Shown here: piece by piece, positions 26,193 to 34,868 of the stretch
Layout of the letters: each line of letters begins with the position of its first letter
Position numbering within the stretch: position 1 is the first letter of the stretch
Assembly: GCA_963777435.1 (NCBI GenBank)
Contig: CAVZQT010000004.1
Span: 372,001 to 436,000, forward strand
Length of the DNA stretch: 64,000 nt
Source: AP-15 sp963777435
GTDB taxonomy: Bacteria > Pseudomonadota > Alphaproteobacteria > ATCC43930 > CGMCC-115725
Reading direction: 5' to 3'
The notes under the pieces: generated by a model
The model's database searches: none
Told to the model about the DNA's origin: nothing
Seen by the model: the letters and a program-made list of their open reading frames with translations, nothing else
Position numbers and translations under genes: made by a program

Positions 26193-27371
26193 ATGCTGCA
26201 GATGGCCGCGCGCATGGGCGTGCTCGGCACCGAGACTGCCTTTGAAGTGTTGGCCCGCGCCAACGCGCTCGCCGCCCAAGGGCGTTCGATCATCAATCTC
26301 GGGATTGGTCAGCCTGATTTCCCGACCCCGCCGCACATCGTCGAGGCCGGCCGCAAGGCGCTCGCCGATGGCCATCACGGCTACACCCCGGCAAACGGCA
26401 TCCCGCAATTGCGCGAAGCTGTGGCCGCCGATCTCTATCGCCGCCACCGTGTCGAGGTGTCGCCGGCGCAGGTGCTGGTCGTGCCCGGCGGCAAGGTCAC
26501 GATGTTCTTTGCGATCTTGATGTTTGGCGAGCCGGGGGCGGAGATCCTGTATCCGAACCCGGGCTTCCCGATCTATGAGAGCGTGATCCGCTTTTCCGGT
26601 GCCGTGCCGGTGCCGATCCCGCTTTATGAAAGCGCCGGGTTTTCGTTCAGCGCGGCCGAGGTTCTCGACAAGATCACGCCACGCACCCGGCTGATTATCA
26701 TCAACAGCCCAGCCAATCCGACCGGTGGCGTCGTGCCGCGCGCCGAATTCGACCGGCTCGTCGCCGGGCTCGAGCGCCATTCGCAAGTCGCGATTTTGAG
26801 CGACGAGATCTATGGCGAAATCCTCTATGACGGCGCCGAGCATGTCAGCTTGCTCGACTACCCCTCGATCCGCGATCGGCTGATCCTGCTTGACGGGTGG
26901 AGCAAAACCTATGCGATGACCGGCTGGCGGATGGGCTATGGGGTGTGGCCGCAAGCATTGCTCGCGGCGGCCGAGCGGCTTGCGATCAACTGCCATTCCT
27001 GCGTCAACGCTGCCGCCCAATTCGCCGGGATCGCGGCATTGACCGGTCCGCGCGAGCCGGTCGAACGCATGGTCGCCGCCTTTGCCGAGCGCCGCCAATT
27101 CATCGTTGAGGCGTTGAATGGACTGCCCGGTTTTCGTTGCGCCCGTCCGGGCGGCGCCTTCTACACCTTCCCAAACGTGAGCGGGACCGGGCTCGATGCG
27201 CGCACCTTGCAAAACCGCATGCTCGAAGAGGTGGGTGTCGCAACCATTGCCGGCACCAGCTTTGGCGAATTTGGCGAGGGGTATCTGCGGTTTTCCTATG
27301 CCAACAGCCGCGAGGCGATTGCCGATGCGGTCGAGCGGATCCGCAAGCTCCTCGGAAATCTCTCCGGCTGA
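26193..27371 (+). CDS. Class I/II pyridoxal-phosphate aminotransferase
   Basis: A 392-residue aminotransferase. It shows NLGIGQPDFPTPPHIVEAGR, the HHGYTPANGIPQLREAV segment, NSPANPTGGV, SDEIYGEI and the cofactor lysine motif LLDGWSKTYAMTGWRMGYG, with the substrate-carboxylate Arg near YLRFSYANS. It is preceded by GGAGGAAACGCAT. It lies 87 bases after the Liv-type permease, so importer and transaminase may handle the same amino acid. Aspartate- or alanine-type specificity cannot be told apart here. Confidence 0.88.
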   Translation: MLQMAARMGVLGTETAFEVLARANALAAQGRSIINLGIGQPDFPTPPHIVEAGRKALADGHHGYTPANGIPQLREAVAADLYRRHRVEVSPAQVLVVPGGKVTMFFAILMFGEPGAEILYPNPGFPIYESVIRFSGAVPVPIPLYESAGFSFSAAEVLDKITPRTRLIIINSPANPTGGVVPRAEFDRLVAGLERHSQVAILSDEIYGEILYDGAEHVSLLDYPSIRDRLILLDGWSKTYAMTGWRMGYGVWPQALLAAAERLAINCHSCVNAAAQFAGIAALTGPREPVERMVAAFAERRQFIVEALNGLPGFRCARPGGAFYTFPNVSGTGLDARTLQNRMLEEVGVATIAGTSFGEFGEGYLRFSYANSREAIADAVERIRKLLGNLSG

Positions 27372-27484
27372 GCGTTGCGCTGTTTGTGATAATTGACTAG
27401 AAAAGAGGCATACTGTGCGTCTCATTCGGCATTGGGCCGACATGCCTGCACAGAATGATGCAACTCCCGCGTCGCCGAAGCCGC

Positions 27485-27501
27485 TTGGCATGGGTTATGC
27501 T
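27485..27501 (+). promoter_or_regulatory. Sigma-54 (-24/-12) promoter of glnB
   Basis: TTGGCATGGGTTATGCT has GG at 27487-27488 and GC at 27499-27500, exactly 10 bases between them, with flanking bases close to the TGGCAC-N5-TTGCA consensus. It lies 49 bases before the glnB start, so transcription would begin near 27512. Nitrogen-regulated glnBA transcription via NtrC/RpoN is standard in alphaproteobacteria and is inferred here. Confidence 0.6.
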
Positions 27502-27549
27502 CAGTTTTTAGCGGCCGATGGGCTGTCGTCAGGGAGAGATTGACCAGCG

Positions 27550-27888
27550 ATGAAAAAGATCGAGGCCATCATCAAGCCGTTCAAGCTCGACGAGGTGAAG
27601 GACGCCCTTCATGCCGTCGGGATCCAAGGCATTACGGTTACCGAGGCCAAGGGCTTTGGACGCCAGAAAGGCCACACCGAGTTGTATCGGGGCGCGGAAT
27701 ACGTGGTCGACTTCCTGCCCAAGGTGAAGATCGAAGTCGTCATGGAGGACTCGCTGGTCGAGCGCGCTGTCGAGGCGATTCAGCAGGCCGCCCACACCGG
27801 CCGGATCGGCGATGGCAAGATCTTTGTCGCGAACATCGACGAGGCGATCCGCATCCGCACCGGCGAACGCGGCCCGGATGCGATTTGA
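27550..27888 (+). CDS. glnB: Nitrogen regulatory protein P-II
   Basis: A 112-residue P-II protein. The T-loop carries the uridylylated Tyr51 in GHTELYRGAEYVVDFLPKVK. The C-terminal signature TGRIGDGKIFVANIDEAIRI and the EAKGFGRQKGH ATP-binding segment are intact. P-II senses 2-oxoglutarate and ATP/ADP and regulates GlnE, NtrB and ammonium transport. It sits directly upstream of glnA, which supports the name glnB over glnK, since glnK usually pairs with amtB. The distance to glnA is 176 bases. Confidence 0.95.
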   Translation: MKKIEAIIKPFKLDEVKDALHAVGIQGITVTEAKGFGRQKGHTELYRGAEYVVDFLPKVKIEVVMEDSLVERAVEAIQQAAHTGRIGDGKIFVANIDEAIRIRTGERGPDAI

Positions 27889-28064
27889 CGAGCGGCAGGG
27901 GCTAAAATTGCGACCGATCGCGGTCCCGGAGTGCCGGTAAAGGTAGCGGCGATATGCCGGGTGGTATGACGCCCTTTCCAAGTCGATGTGAAGCATGGGT
28001 TCGCCGCGGGACCGGCTTCGGATCACGGTGCATTTGTCGTTAACTCAAGCGATGGAACAGAGCG

Positions 28065-29474
28065 ATGTCGGATAGCGGCGATGTGATGGCGCTGATCAAG
28101 GAGCACGAGGTCAAATATGTCGACTTCCGGTTTACCGATCCGCGCGGCAAGTGGCAGCATCTGGCGCATCATCTGCGCACGATCAACGAGGATTTTCTGA
28201 ACGAGGGGATCATGTTCGACGGCTCGTCGATCGCCGGGTGGAAGGCGATCAACGAGAGCGACATGATGCTGGTGCCGGATTGCCGGACCGCGGTCCTCGA
28301 CCCGTTTGCCGCCCAGACCTCGCTGATCATCTTTTGCGATGTGCACGAGCCGCTGACCGGTCAGCCCTATGCCCGCGACCCGCGCTCGACCGCCAAGAAG
28401 GCGCAGCAATACCTGATTTCGACCGGCATCGGCGACACCGCCTATTTTGGCCCCGAGGCCGAGTTCTTCATCTTTGACGATGTCCGCTATGCGACCGGCA
28501 TGAACGGCGCGATGTACGCGATCAACTCGTCCGAAGGGCCCTATGTCTCGGGCAAGGAATTCCCCGACGGCAATAGCGGCCACCGCCCGCCGGTGAAAGG
28601 CGGCTATTTCCCGGTGCCGCCGGTCGACAGCCAGGCCGATTTGCGCGCCGAGATGCTGTCGGTGATGGCCGATATGGGGCTCAAGGTCGAAAAGCACCAT
28701 CACGAGGTGGCGCCCTCCCAGGCCGAATTGGGGTTCGAGTTTTCGACCCTGGTGTCGACCGCCGACAACATGCAGATCTACAAATACGTCGTCCACAATG
28801 TCGCCCAGCAATACGGCAAGACCGCGACCTTTATGCCCAAGCCTGTCATGGGCGACAACGGCTCGGGCATGCATGTCCACCAATCCTTGTGGAAAAACGA
28901 GAACACCCTGTTCGCCGGCAATCTTTACGCCGATTTGAGCGAGACCGCGCTTTACTACATCGGCGGGATCATCCGGCATGCGAAGGCGATCAACGCCTTC
29001 ACCAATCCCACCACCAACAGCTACAAGCGGCTCATTCCCGGGTTTGAGGCGCCGGTGTTGTTGGCCTATTCGTCGCGCAACCGCTCGGCCTCATGCCGCA
29101 TCCCGTTTGTCGCGAGCCCCAAGGCCAAGCGCGTCGAGGTGCGCTATCCCGACCCCGCCGCCAACCCCTATCTCGGTTTTGCCGCGATGCTGATGGCGGG
29201 CTTGGACGGCATCCAGAACAAGATCCACCCCGGCGACCCGATCGACAAAAACCTCTACGATCTGCCGCCCGAGGAATTGAAGGACATCCCTGTCGTGTGC
29301 GGCTCGTTGCGCGAGGCGTTGGGCGAACTCGCGCGCGACCACGCCTTTTTGTTAAAGGGCGATGTCTTCACCACGGACCAGATCGAGGCCTATATCGAGT
29401 TGAAATGGGAGGAGGTGTACAATTTCGAGCACACCCCCCACCCAATCGAATACCAAATGTACTACTCCGTCTAA
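28065..29474 (+). CDS. glnA: Type I glutamine synthetase
   Basis: A 469-residue glutamine synthetase, the usual length. It has FDGSSIAGW near the N-terminus, FGPEAEFFIFD and GDNGSGMHVHQSLWK for metal binding, the glutamate-site loop NRSASCRIPF, and the adenylation site NLYDLPPEELKDIPVV. It joins ammonia to glutamate using ATP in the cytoplasm and is controlled by adenylylation of that tyrosine, which P-II influences. It follows glnB in the same direction and is probably cotranscribed from the upstream sigma-54 promoter. Confidence 0.96.
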   Translation: MSDSGDVMALIKEHEVKYVDFRFTDPRGKWQHLAHHLRTINEDFLNEGIMFDGSSIAGWKAINESDMMLVPDCRTAVLDPFAAQTSLIIFCDVHEPLTGQPYARDPRSTAKKAQQYLISTGIGDTAYFGPEAEFFIFDDVRYATGMNGAMYAINSSEGPYVSGKEFPDGNSGHRPPVKGGYFPVPPVDSQADLRAEMLSVMADMGLKVEKHHHEVAPSQAELGFEFSTLVSTADNMQIYKYVVHNVAQQYGKTATFMPKPVMGDNGSGMHVHQSLWKNENTLFAGNLYADLSETALYYIGGIIRHAKAINAFTNPTTNSYKRLIPGFEAPVLLAYSSRNRSASCRIPFVASPKAKRVEVRYPDPAANPYLGFAAMLMAGLDGIQNKIHPGDPIDKNLYDLPPEELKDIPVVCGSLREALGELARDHAFLLKGDVFTTDQIEAYIELKWEEVYNFEHTPHPIEYQMYYSV

Positions 29475-29572
29475 CCCCGGAGTGGCGTCCGATTTGTTTT
29501 CGAGCGGCGGCCATACAGGTACCGCCGCTCGCCCAGGTGAGCGGGTGCGCGGAGCACTCGTCTCGGCCAACG

Positions 29573-30397
29573 CTATCGGAAATCGGCAATAAAGCGGGCG
29601 GCAACGAGCAGTAGAAACAAACCGAAGGAAATCTCGAGAGCACGCCTCGGCAGCCGATGCGCGAGGCGCGCCCCAACGGGTGCGATATAGCTGGAAAGAG
29701 GCGCGATCGCGACGACCCCAACAATCGAAACAAAACCGATCGAGAGCGGTGGCAGCTGCTCTAGATGCGGCAGGCCGGCAAGGCAATAGCCGATCGTCCC
29801 GGCAATCGCGATCGGAACTCCGATGCCTGAGGCGGTCGCAACCGAGTTGTGAATTGGTGTTCTATAAAGCGTCAGAATCATCGTCACCAATGACCCGCCG
29901 CTGATCCCCATCAACGAGGCGCCGAGCCCGATCAGAAACCCATAGCCGCTCATCGCCAGCCGGCCCGGCAACTCTGCGGCGATGACCCAACGCTCACCGC
30001 CAAACAGCAATTTTGCCGCGATCGTCACGGCGATTAGCGAAAATGCGAGCTTGAACACCTCGGCCGGGGCGAAGGCGGCAGCCGTGGCCCCAACCGCCAC
30101 TCCGAATACCGACGGGATCGTCCACACCCGAACGACCTCGCGCAGCACAAAACCCCGCTGCAAATGCGCGCGATAGGAGCGCACCGCCGTTGGCACGATG
30201 ATCGCCAATGACGTACCAATGCAGAGCTGCATTCTGACCGTGTCGGAGACGCCCTGCAGCCTGAACGCCTCGAACAGCACCGGCACGATAACCGCACCAC
30301 CACCGATCCCGAACAGACCGGCGAGCAAACCGGTGGCCACGCCGGCGCCGATAGCTGCCGCCGCCAACCAGCCGATCTCGGCAAATGGAATTTGCAC
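29573..30397 (-). CDS. Sulfite exporter TauE/SafE family permease
   Basis: A 274-residue membrane protein with two halves, each carrying the TauE/SafE signature: GLLAGLFGIGGGAVIVPVLF near the N-terminus and GFLIGLGASLMGISGGSLVT in the middle. About eight hydrophobic helices are present. The family exports sulfite, sulfoacetate or other organic anions. No sulfur genes are nearby, so the substrate is open. The gene is convergent with glnA, with 98 bases between. Confidence 0.88.
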   Translation of the reverse strand: MQIPFAEIGWLAAAAIGAGVATGLLAGLFGIGGGAVIVPVLFEAFRLQGVSDTVRMQLCIGTSLAIIVPTAVRSYRAHLQRGFVLREVVRVWTIPSVFGVAVGATAAAFAPAEVFKLAFSLIAVTIAAKLLFGGERWVIAAELPGRLAMSGYGFLIGLGASLMGISGGSLVTMILTLYRTPIHNSVATASGIGVPIAIAGTIGYCLAGLPHLEQLPPLSIGFVSIVGVVAIAPLSSYIAPVGARLAHRLPRRALEISFGLFLLLVAARFIADFR

Positions 30398-30465
30398 GGC
30401 GGCGCGGCCCGTAACCCGTCAAGGCCAAAGCGGTCGAGACGATCGCGGCGATGCCGTCGATTTTG

Positions 30466-31671
30466 CTAGGTTGTCCGATTGTATTGGCGACCCGACGCTT
30501 GTTCTTTTGTCAGCACAGATTCGGCAAGCCGCACCCAATAGCTCGCTCCAACAGGCAGGATCGCATCGTTGAAATCGTAATGCGGGCTGTGCAGCATGCC
30601 GCCGGTCTCGGCAGTGCCGTTGCCGATCCAGATATAGGCGCCGGGCTTTCTTTCGAGGAAAAAGGCGAAATCCTCCGCCCCCATGCTCGGCAACACATCG
30701 CGCCGTACATTGCCGTCGCCGACGATCGCGGCGGCGGCCGCGGCGGCAATCTCGGTCTCGGCCGCGGCGTTCAATGTCGGCGGATAGCGCCGTTCGTAGC
30801 GCAATTCCATTGCGGCGCCGACACTGCCGCAGGCTCCCTCGGCAACACGGCGGATCGCCGGCTCCATCCGGTCGCGCACTTCGGGGCTGAACGAGCGGGT
30901 CGTGCCGCGCAAAACAACGGTTTCGGGAATGACGTTCCAGGTATCGCCGCCATGGATCTGCGTGACGCTGACGACCGCACTTTCGAGCGGGTGGGTGTTG
31001 CGGCTCGCGATCGTCTGCAGGCCGTTGATCACCTGCGCCGCGGCGACAACGGGGTCAACGGCGAGATGCGGCATCGCTGCGTGCCCGCCAAGGCCCTTGA
31101 TCGTGATCTCGAAAATATCGAACGCAGCCATCATCGGCCCAGGCTGAACGGCAAACTGCCCGACCGGCAATTCTGGCCAGTTGTGCATGCCAAAAATCGC
31201 CTCGATCGGGTACTTGTCGAGCACACCCTCTTCGATCATGACCCGCGCGCCGCCTTCATTCTCTTCGGCCGGCTGAAAGATAAAGTGGATCGTGCCGGCA
31301 AAGTTGCGGGTCTCGGCGAGGTGCTTGGCTGCACCCAGCAGCATCGCGGTGTGGCCGTCATGGCCGCAGGCGTGCATTCGCCCATGCTGTTGCGAAGCGT
31401 GGGCAAACCCGTTCTGCTCGTCGATATGCAACGCATCCATATCGGCGCGCAAAGCGATCGCGCGCGGGGCGGATACCGATCCTCGCAAGGTGCCGACGAC
31501 ACCCGTTCCGGCAATGCCGCGCTCGACCTTGATGCCAAATGATTGCAGCCGCTCGGCGACAAACTCGGCGGTTGTATATTCCTCGAACGCGGTTTCCGGA
31601 TGGGCGTGAATTTGATGACGCCACTCGGTCATCTCGCCGTGAAAATCGGCGACGCGATTGATGATCGGCAT
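30466..31671 (-). CDS. M20 family metallopeptidase (hippurate hydrolase/amidohydrolase type)
   Basis: A 401-residue zinc hydrolase of the M20D branch. It has IHAHPETAFEEY, the metal site MHACGHDGHTAMLLGAAKHL, FIFQPAEENEGGARVMIEEG and FGMHNWPELPVGQFAVQPGP, with PSMGAEDFAFFLERKPGAYI at the end. Enzymes of this group remove acyl groups from N-acyl amino acids or hydrolyse indole-acetyl and hippuryl amides. It is transcribed away from the flavin oxidoreductase that follows, and is near the amidase cluster. The substrate is unknown. Confidence 0.9.
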   Translation of the reverse strand: MPIINRVADFHGEMTEWRHQIHAHPETAFEEYTTAEFVAERLQSFGIKVERGIAGTGVVGTLRGSVSAPRAIALRADMDALHIDEQNGFAHASQQHGRMHACGHDGHTAMLLGAAKHLAETRNFAGTIHFIFQPAEENEGGARVMIEEGVLDKYPIEAIFGMHNWPELPVGQFAVQPGPMMAAFDIFEITIKGLGGHAAMPHLAVDPVVAAAQVINGLQTIASRNTHPLESAVVSVTQIHGGDTWNVIPETVVLRGTTRSFSPEVRDRMEPAIRRVAEGACGSVGAAMELRYERRYPPTLNAAAETEIAAAAAAAIVGDGNVRRDVLPSMGAEDFAFFLERKPGAYIWIGNGTAETGGMLHSPHYDFNDAILPVGASYWVRLAESVLTKEQASGRQYNRTT

Positions 31672-31931
31672 TGCCTAAGCCTCCTGCAGCTGCCAAGAGC
31701 TTGACGATGAGCTCGCTCGCCTGTCAACGCTCGGTCTGGCACGCGGCCTGCCTAGCAATCAGGCTCGTTAGGGAACTCCAGAGCGTTTCGACCGTTTCCG
31801 CGCGTTCTGAGCGTTTGTTGCGAAATCTCTGAATTTCGCCGAGGGACGAAGATTCGCAAACGCAAAAACATAAAACGGGCGAACCGAGGGAGAACCGATT
31901 CAAAGCCTACCAGCGTATAAGGAGGGAGATC

Positions 31932-33333
31932 ATGTCCGAGCCAGAACAGGTTGAAGTTTTGGTCCTGGGCAGCGGATTTGGCGGGAAGCTGCTCGCTTGG
32001 CATCTGGCCAGATCGGGGCGGCGGACCGTCGTCGTCGAGCGCCGGTGGATCGGCGGCTCCTGTCCCAACATCGCCTGCCTTCCGAGCAAGAATGAGATTT
32101 GGAGCGCCCGGATCGCGCATTTGGCGCGTCATGCATCCGAGTTCGGTACGGAAACGGGCCCTGTTACGACCGACATGGCGAAAGTGCGCCAGCGCAAGCG
32201 CGACATGGTTGACGGCGAGATCGCGCTGCATTTGCGAAACTACAAAGAAAGCGGCGCCGAGTTGATCATGGGGACCGGCCGCTTCGTCGCCCCCAAAACC
32301 CTCGAGGTGCATTTGAATGATGGGGGGCGTGCGCCTGTTGTCGGGCGATCAAGTATTCCTCAACCTCGGAACGCATGCGGCGATCCCAAATATTCCTGGG
32401 CTCGGGGCGTCGCGGCCGTTGACCCACATCGAAGCTCTCGAGCTCGATTATGTGCCCTCGCATTTGGTCGTGCTCGGGGGCGGCTATGTCGGTCTCGAAT
32501 TGGCCCAGGCTTGTCGTCATTTCGGCAGCGATGTGACGATTATCGAGACCGGGCGTCAGCTGATGAGCCGCGAGGACGCTGATGTGGCGGCGGAAATGCA
32601 GCGCATCCTCAGTGACGAAGGCATTCAAATATTGTTGGGCGCCGAAACCCTCGACGTCCATGGCCGCTCCGGAGAAGAGGTCGGCCTTGATGTGCGCACC
32701 TCCACCGGCGAGCAACAGATCGTAGGCAGCGACATACTGGTGGCGGCGGGCCGTATTCCGAACACCGCCGGGATCGGACTTGAGGAGACCGGCGTCGAGC
32801 TGGATGGACACGGCTATGTTCGCGTCAATGAACGCCTGGAGACGACCGCGTCTAATGTCTGGGCGATTGGGGAATGCGCCGGCAGCCCGCAGTTTACCCA
32901 TGTCTCGATCGACGACTTTCGCATCATCCGGGACAATTTGGCCGGCGGCCAGCGCAGCACGCGCGATCGGCTGGTTCCGTACTGCATGTTCACCGAGCCT
33001 CCACTGGCTCACGTCGGACTGAGCGAAGGCGAAGCGCAGCGTCGAGGCATCGCTGTGCGGGTTGCGAGATTGCCGATGAATGCCGTACGGCGAACCGCGA
33101 CGACAGGCGAAACGCAGGGCTTTATGAAGGTTCTCGTCGGCGGGAGCGATGATCGCATCGTCGGCTTTACGATGATCGGCGCCGAGGCCGGAGAAGTCAC
33201 GGCGACGGTGCAAACGGCGATGCTGGCTGATCTGCCCTATCCGAGGCTGCGCGACGCCATTCTCGCGCACCCGACGATGGCCGAAGGTTTAGGCTCGCTG
33301 TTCGAGAATGTGCCGCCGCGACCTACTCAATAA
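31932..33333 (+). CDS. Mercuric-reductase-like pyridine nucleotide-disulfide oxidoreductase, frameshifted
   Basis: A flavin disulfide oxidoreductase read in two frames. The first begins at ATG 31932 after AGGGAG, with an FAD motif VLVLGSGFGGKLLAWHLA and the redox pair in GGSCPNIACLPSKN. It continues to LEVHLNDGG. The second frame carries LLSGDQVFLNLGTHAAIPNI, the NAD motif VVLGGGYVGLELAQ, VAAGRIPNTAGIG, and the dimerisation domain with IVGFTMIGAEAGEV. The joint is a run of six G at 32322-32327; five would restore a single frame of about 466 residues. The redox Cys pair CPNIAC has four residues between, as in MerA-like enzymes. No mer genes surround it, so the substrate is unknown. Confidence 0.85.
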
Positions 33334-33493
33334 GCTGCAAGAAAATCACGTTAGCGGGGATAGAAACGCCGACTATTCCGCACCGAACTATGCGGGCGTT
33401 GCGACGGGATGCGAGTAAAATCAGGTCGTCGCCGGTCGGAGACGGCTTCTCAGACATGAAGCTCAAAGGATTAGAGCCGCGCCCTCAGGACGC

Positions 33494-34132
33494 TCAAATT
33501 TGGAGCTCGTCGGCCTTTTTGTTTAGGGAGGTGATCAGGCCGTCGATGCCGCCGCTGCGCAGGATCCCCGCGAACTCCGAGCGCCGCGTCGCCAGTTCGC
33601 TGATCGCTTCACCGACATAGATGTCGCGGATCTGCCACGCGATGTCGTTGTCGTGGAGCACGTAATTGATCAACACCGGTTCGCCGTTCGCTTTGATGAT
33701 TTGGGTTTTGACTAGAATTCCATGCTTTATCTTCTGCTCTCCGAGAAGCTCGAACTTTTGCCCGGAATAGCCGTCAAAGCGGGCGGCGTAGACGGCGCCG
33801 ATATAGCGGCCATAGGCGGCGGCGGCACTCCGTTTCTGTTCGGGCGTCAAGCTGTGCCAGGTCGGCCCAATCGACAGCCGCGCCATAAACGGTATATCGA
33901 ACGTGCTGAGCACGGCCGCTTCGAGTTTCTGATAGCGGCCCTTCGGTCCCAATGCTGCGGCATGCTGCATCGCATCGAGCAGCTGAGCGTAAAAGCGCTG
34001 TACCACCTCGGTGGGCCCGGGCGTCGTCGCCGGGCTGGGTGAGGAGAAGAGCAGGCCGACGGCCCATACGATGCAAAAACCGATCGCCTTCCAAGACACA
34101 GATTGCTGCCGTTTCAGCACCGTTCCCCCCAA
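33494..34132 (-). CDS. MlaC/HpnM-like periplasmic lipid-binding protein
   Basis: A 212-residue exported protein with a signal peptide (WKAIGFCIVWAVGLLFSSPS). The mature part has EVVQRFYAQLLDAMQ, FDIPFMARLSIGPTWHSLTP and ISELATRRSEFAGILRSGGID, ending in LINLL-like helix residues. This is the MlaC/Ttg2D fold, which carries phospholipid between membranes, and HpnM in hopanoid producers is a relative. No mla or hpn partners are in the window, so either role is possible. An internal GTG (about residue 5) is an alternative start. Confidence 0.82.
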   Translation of the reverse strand: MGGTVLKRQQSVSWKAIGFCIVWAVGLLFSSPSPATTPGPTEVVQRFYAQLLDAMQHAAALGPKGRYQKLEAAVLSTFDIPFMARLSIGPTWHSLTPEQKRSAAAAYGRYIGAVYAARFDGYSGQKFELLGEQKIKHGILVKTQIIKANGEPVLINYVLHDNDIAWQIRDIYVGEAISELATRRSEFAGILRSGGIDGLITSLNKKADELQI

Positions 34133-34296
34133 TTTTCCTCATGTCTACGGTACCCCATATCCGCCGCTCGCCCGATAGTCGAGGGGTAAGGCTGGCGGAG
34201 GGAGTTGCGCGCCCCGGTTTGTTCCTTTTTTGAGCTTTCCGGCAGCGACGCGAAGGCCGGGCGCCGCAATATGGTCAGGACGTCAGCGGTAGGCGG

Positions 34297-34521
34297 CTAT
34301 GCGACGATCCGAGCGTGGGCGATTTCGTTCGAGCGCACCGCGCGCACCGCGCTCGTCGGCACGGTCACAACCGACATCGTTTCACCTGCCAAGGTCAAAA
34401 ATTCGACCTCATAGCCGGCTCCGCCATCGTGGACCATGACGACCCACCCGACATCGCCAGCCTGCAGCCCGCACTCGGGACGGCTCTCGGTCAAAATCAC
34501 CGGATCAAGTTCTTTGATCAC
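34297..34521 (-). CDS. DUF4926 domain protein
   Basis: A 74-residue protein from GTG 34521, which follows AGGG. The domain covers all of it: IKELDPVILTESRPECGLQA, GDVGWVVMVHDGGAGYEVEF, then LAGETMSVVTVPTSAVR. It overlaps the 3' end of the DUF6883 gene by 17 bases. The small acidic beta-rich domain resembles SH3-like folds. The function is unknown. Tight pairing of these two domains suggests a matched system such as toxin-antitoxin or effector-immunity, which is only inferred. Confidence 0.75.
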   Translation of the reverse strand: MIKELDPVILTESRPECGLQAGDVGWVVMVHDGGAGYEVEFLTLAGETMSVVTVPTSAVRAVRSNEIAHARIVA

Positions 34522-34867
34522 TCTTCGACCCTTGCATTGGATAAACCGTAACAAGCCTCGGGTAGATCTCGCCCACCGTTACGAACCAGATCGCCCTGAC
34601 CTGAGGCATCCGACCGTCAGGTGATCGCAACGGACCATCGACAATATATTTCCGCCCAAACGCCGTCTCGTTGAGTGCGACAACCGTTGCGGTAAGTGCG
34701 TGTTCCAGCAGCGCCTTTTCGAGCTCCCTCCATTCCGATCTGCGAAATCCAAACCCGCGGAAGAAGCCGGCCTTAGCGCGACCCGCCGGATGCTCGCTCG
34801 CCAACAGATAATGCGTAATCTTGCGCTGGTCTATGATGGCGAGATGCGCATTGGCCAGCCGATCCAT
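34505..34867 (-). CDS. DUF6883 domain protein
   Basis: A 120-residue protein from ATG 34867, two bases beyond the stop of the long amidase gene. It shows IDQRKITHYLLASEHPAGRA, KAGFFRGFGFRRSEWRELEK, then a strand TAFGRKYIVDGPLRSPDGRM, and IWFVTVGEIYPRLVTVYP. This is the DUF6883 pattern, also found as a C-terminal domain in toxin-like proteins. It is followed and overlapped by the DUF4926 gene. A larger in-frame ORF continuing up to 35047 overlaps the amidase and is not used. Confidence 0.75.
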   Translation of the reverse strand: MDRLANAHLAIIDQRKITHYLLASEHPAGRAKAGFFRGFGFRRSEWRELEKALLEHALTATVVALNETAFGRKYIVDGPLRSPDGRMPQVRAIWFVTVGEIYPRLVTVYPMQGSKSDQRT

Positions 34868-34868
34868 T

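Noticed and set aside
26166..27491. Long minus-strand ORF opposite the aminotransferase
   Set aside because: Shadow of a high-GC gene: third-position bias makes antisense frames open. No motif supports it.
28023..28979. 318-codon minus-strand ORF opposite glnA
   Set aside because: glnA motifs are intact throughout; the antisense ORF is a composition artefact.
32322..32327. Programmed frameshifting or phase variation at the G6 run in the flavin oxidoreductase
   Set aside because: Six G is short for phase variation, and nine similar single-base breaks elsewhere make sequence error the simpler explanation.
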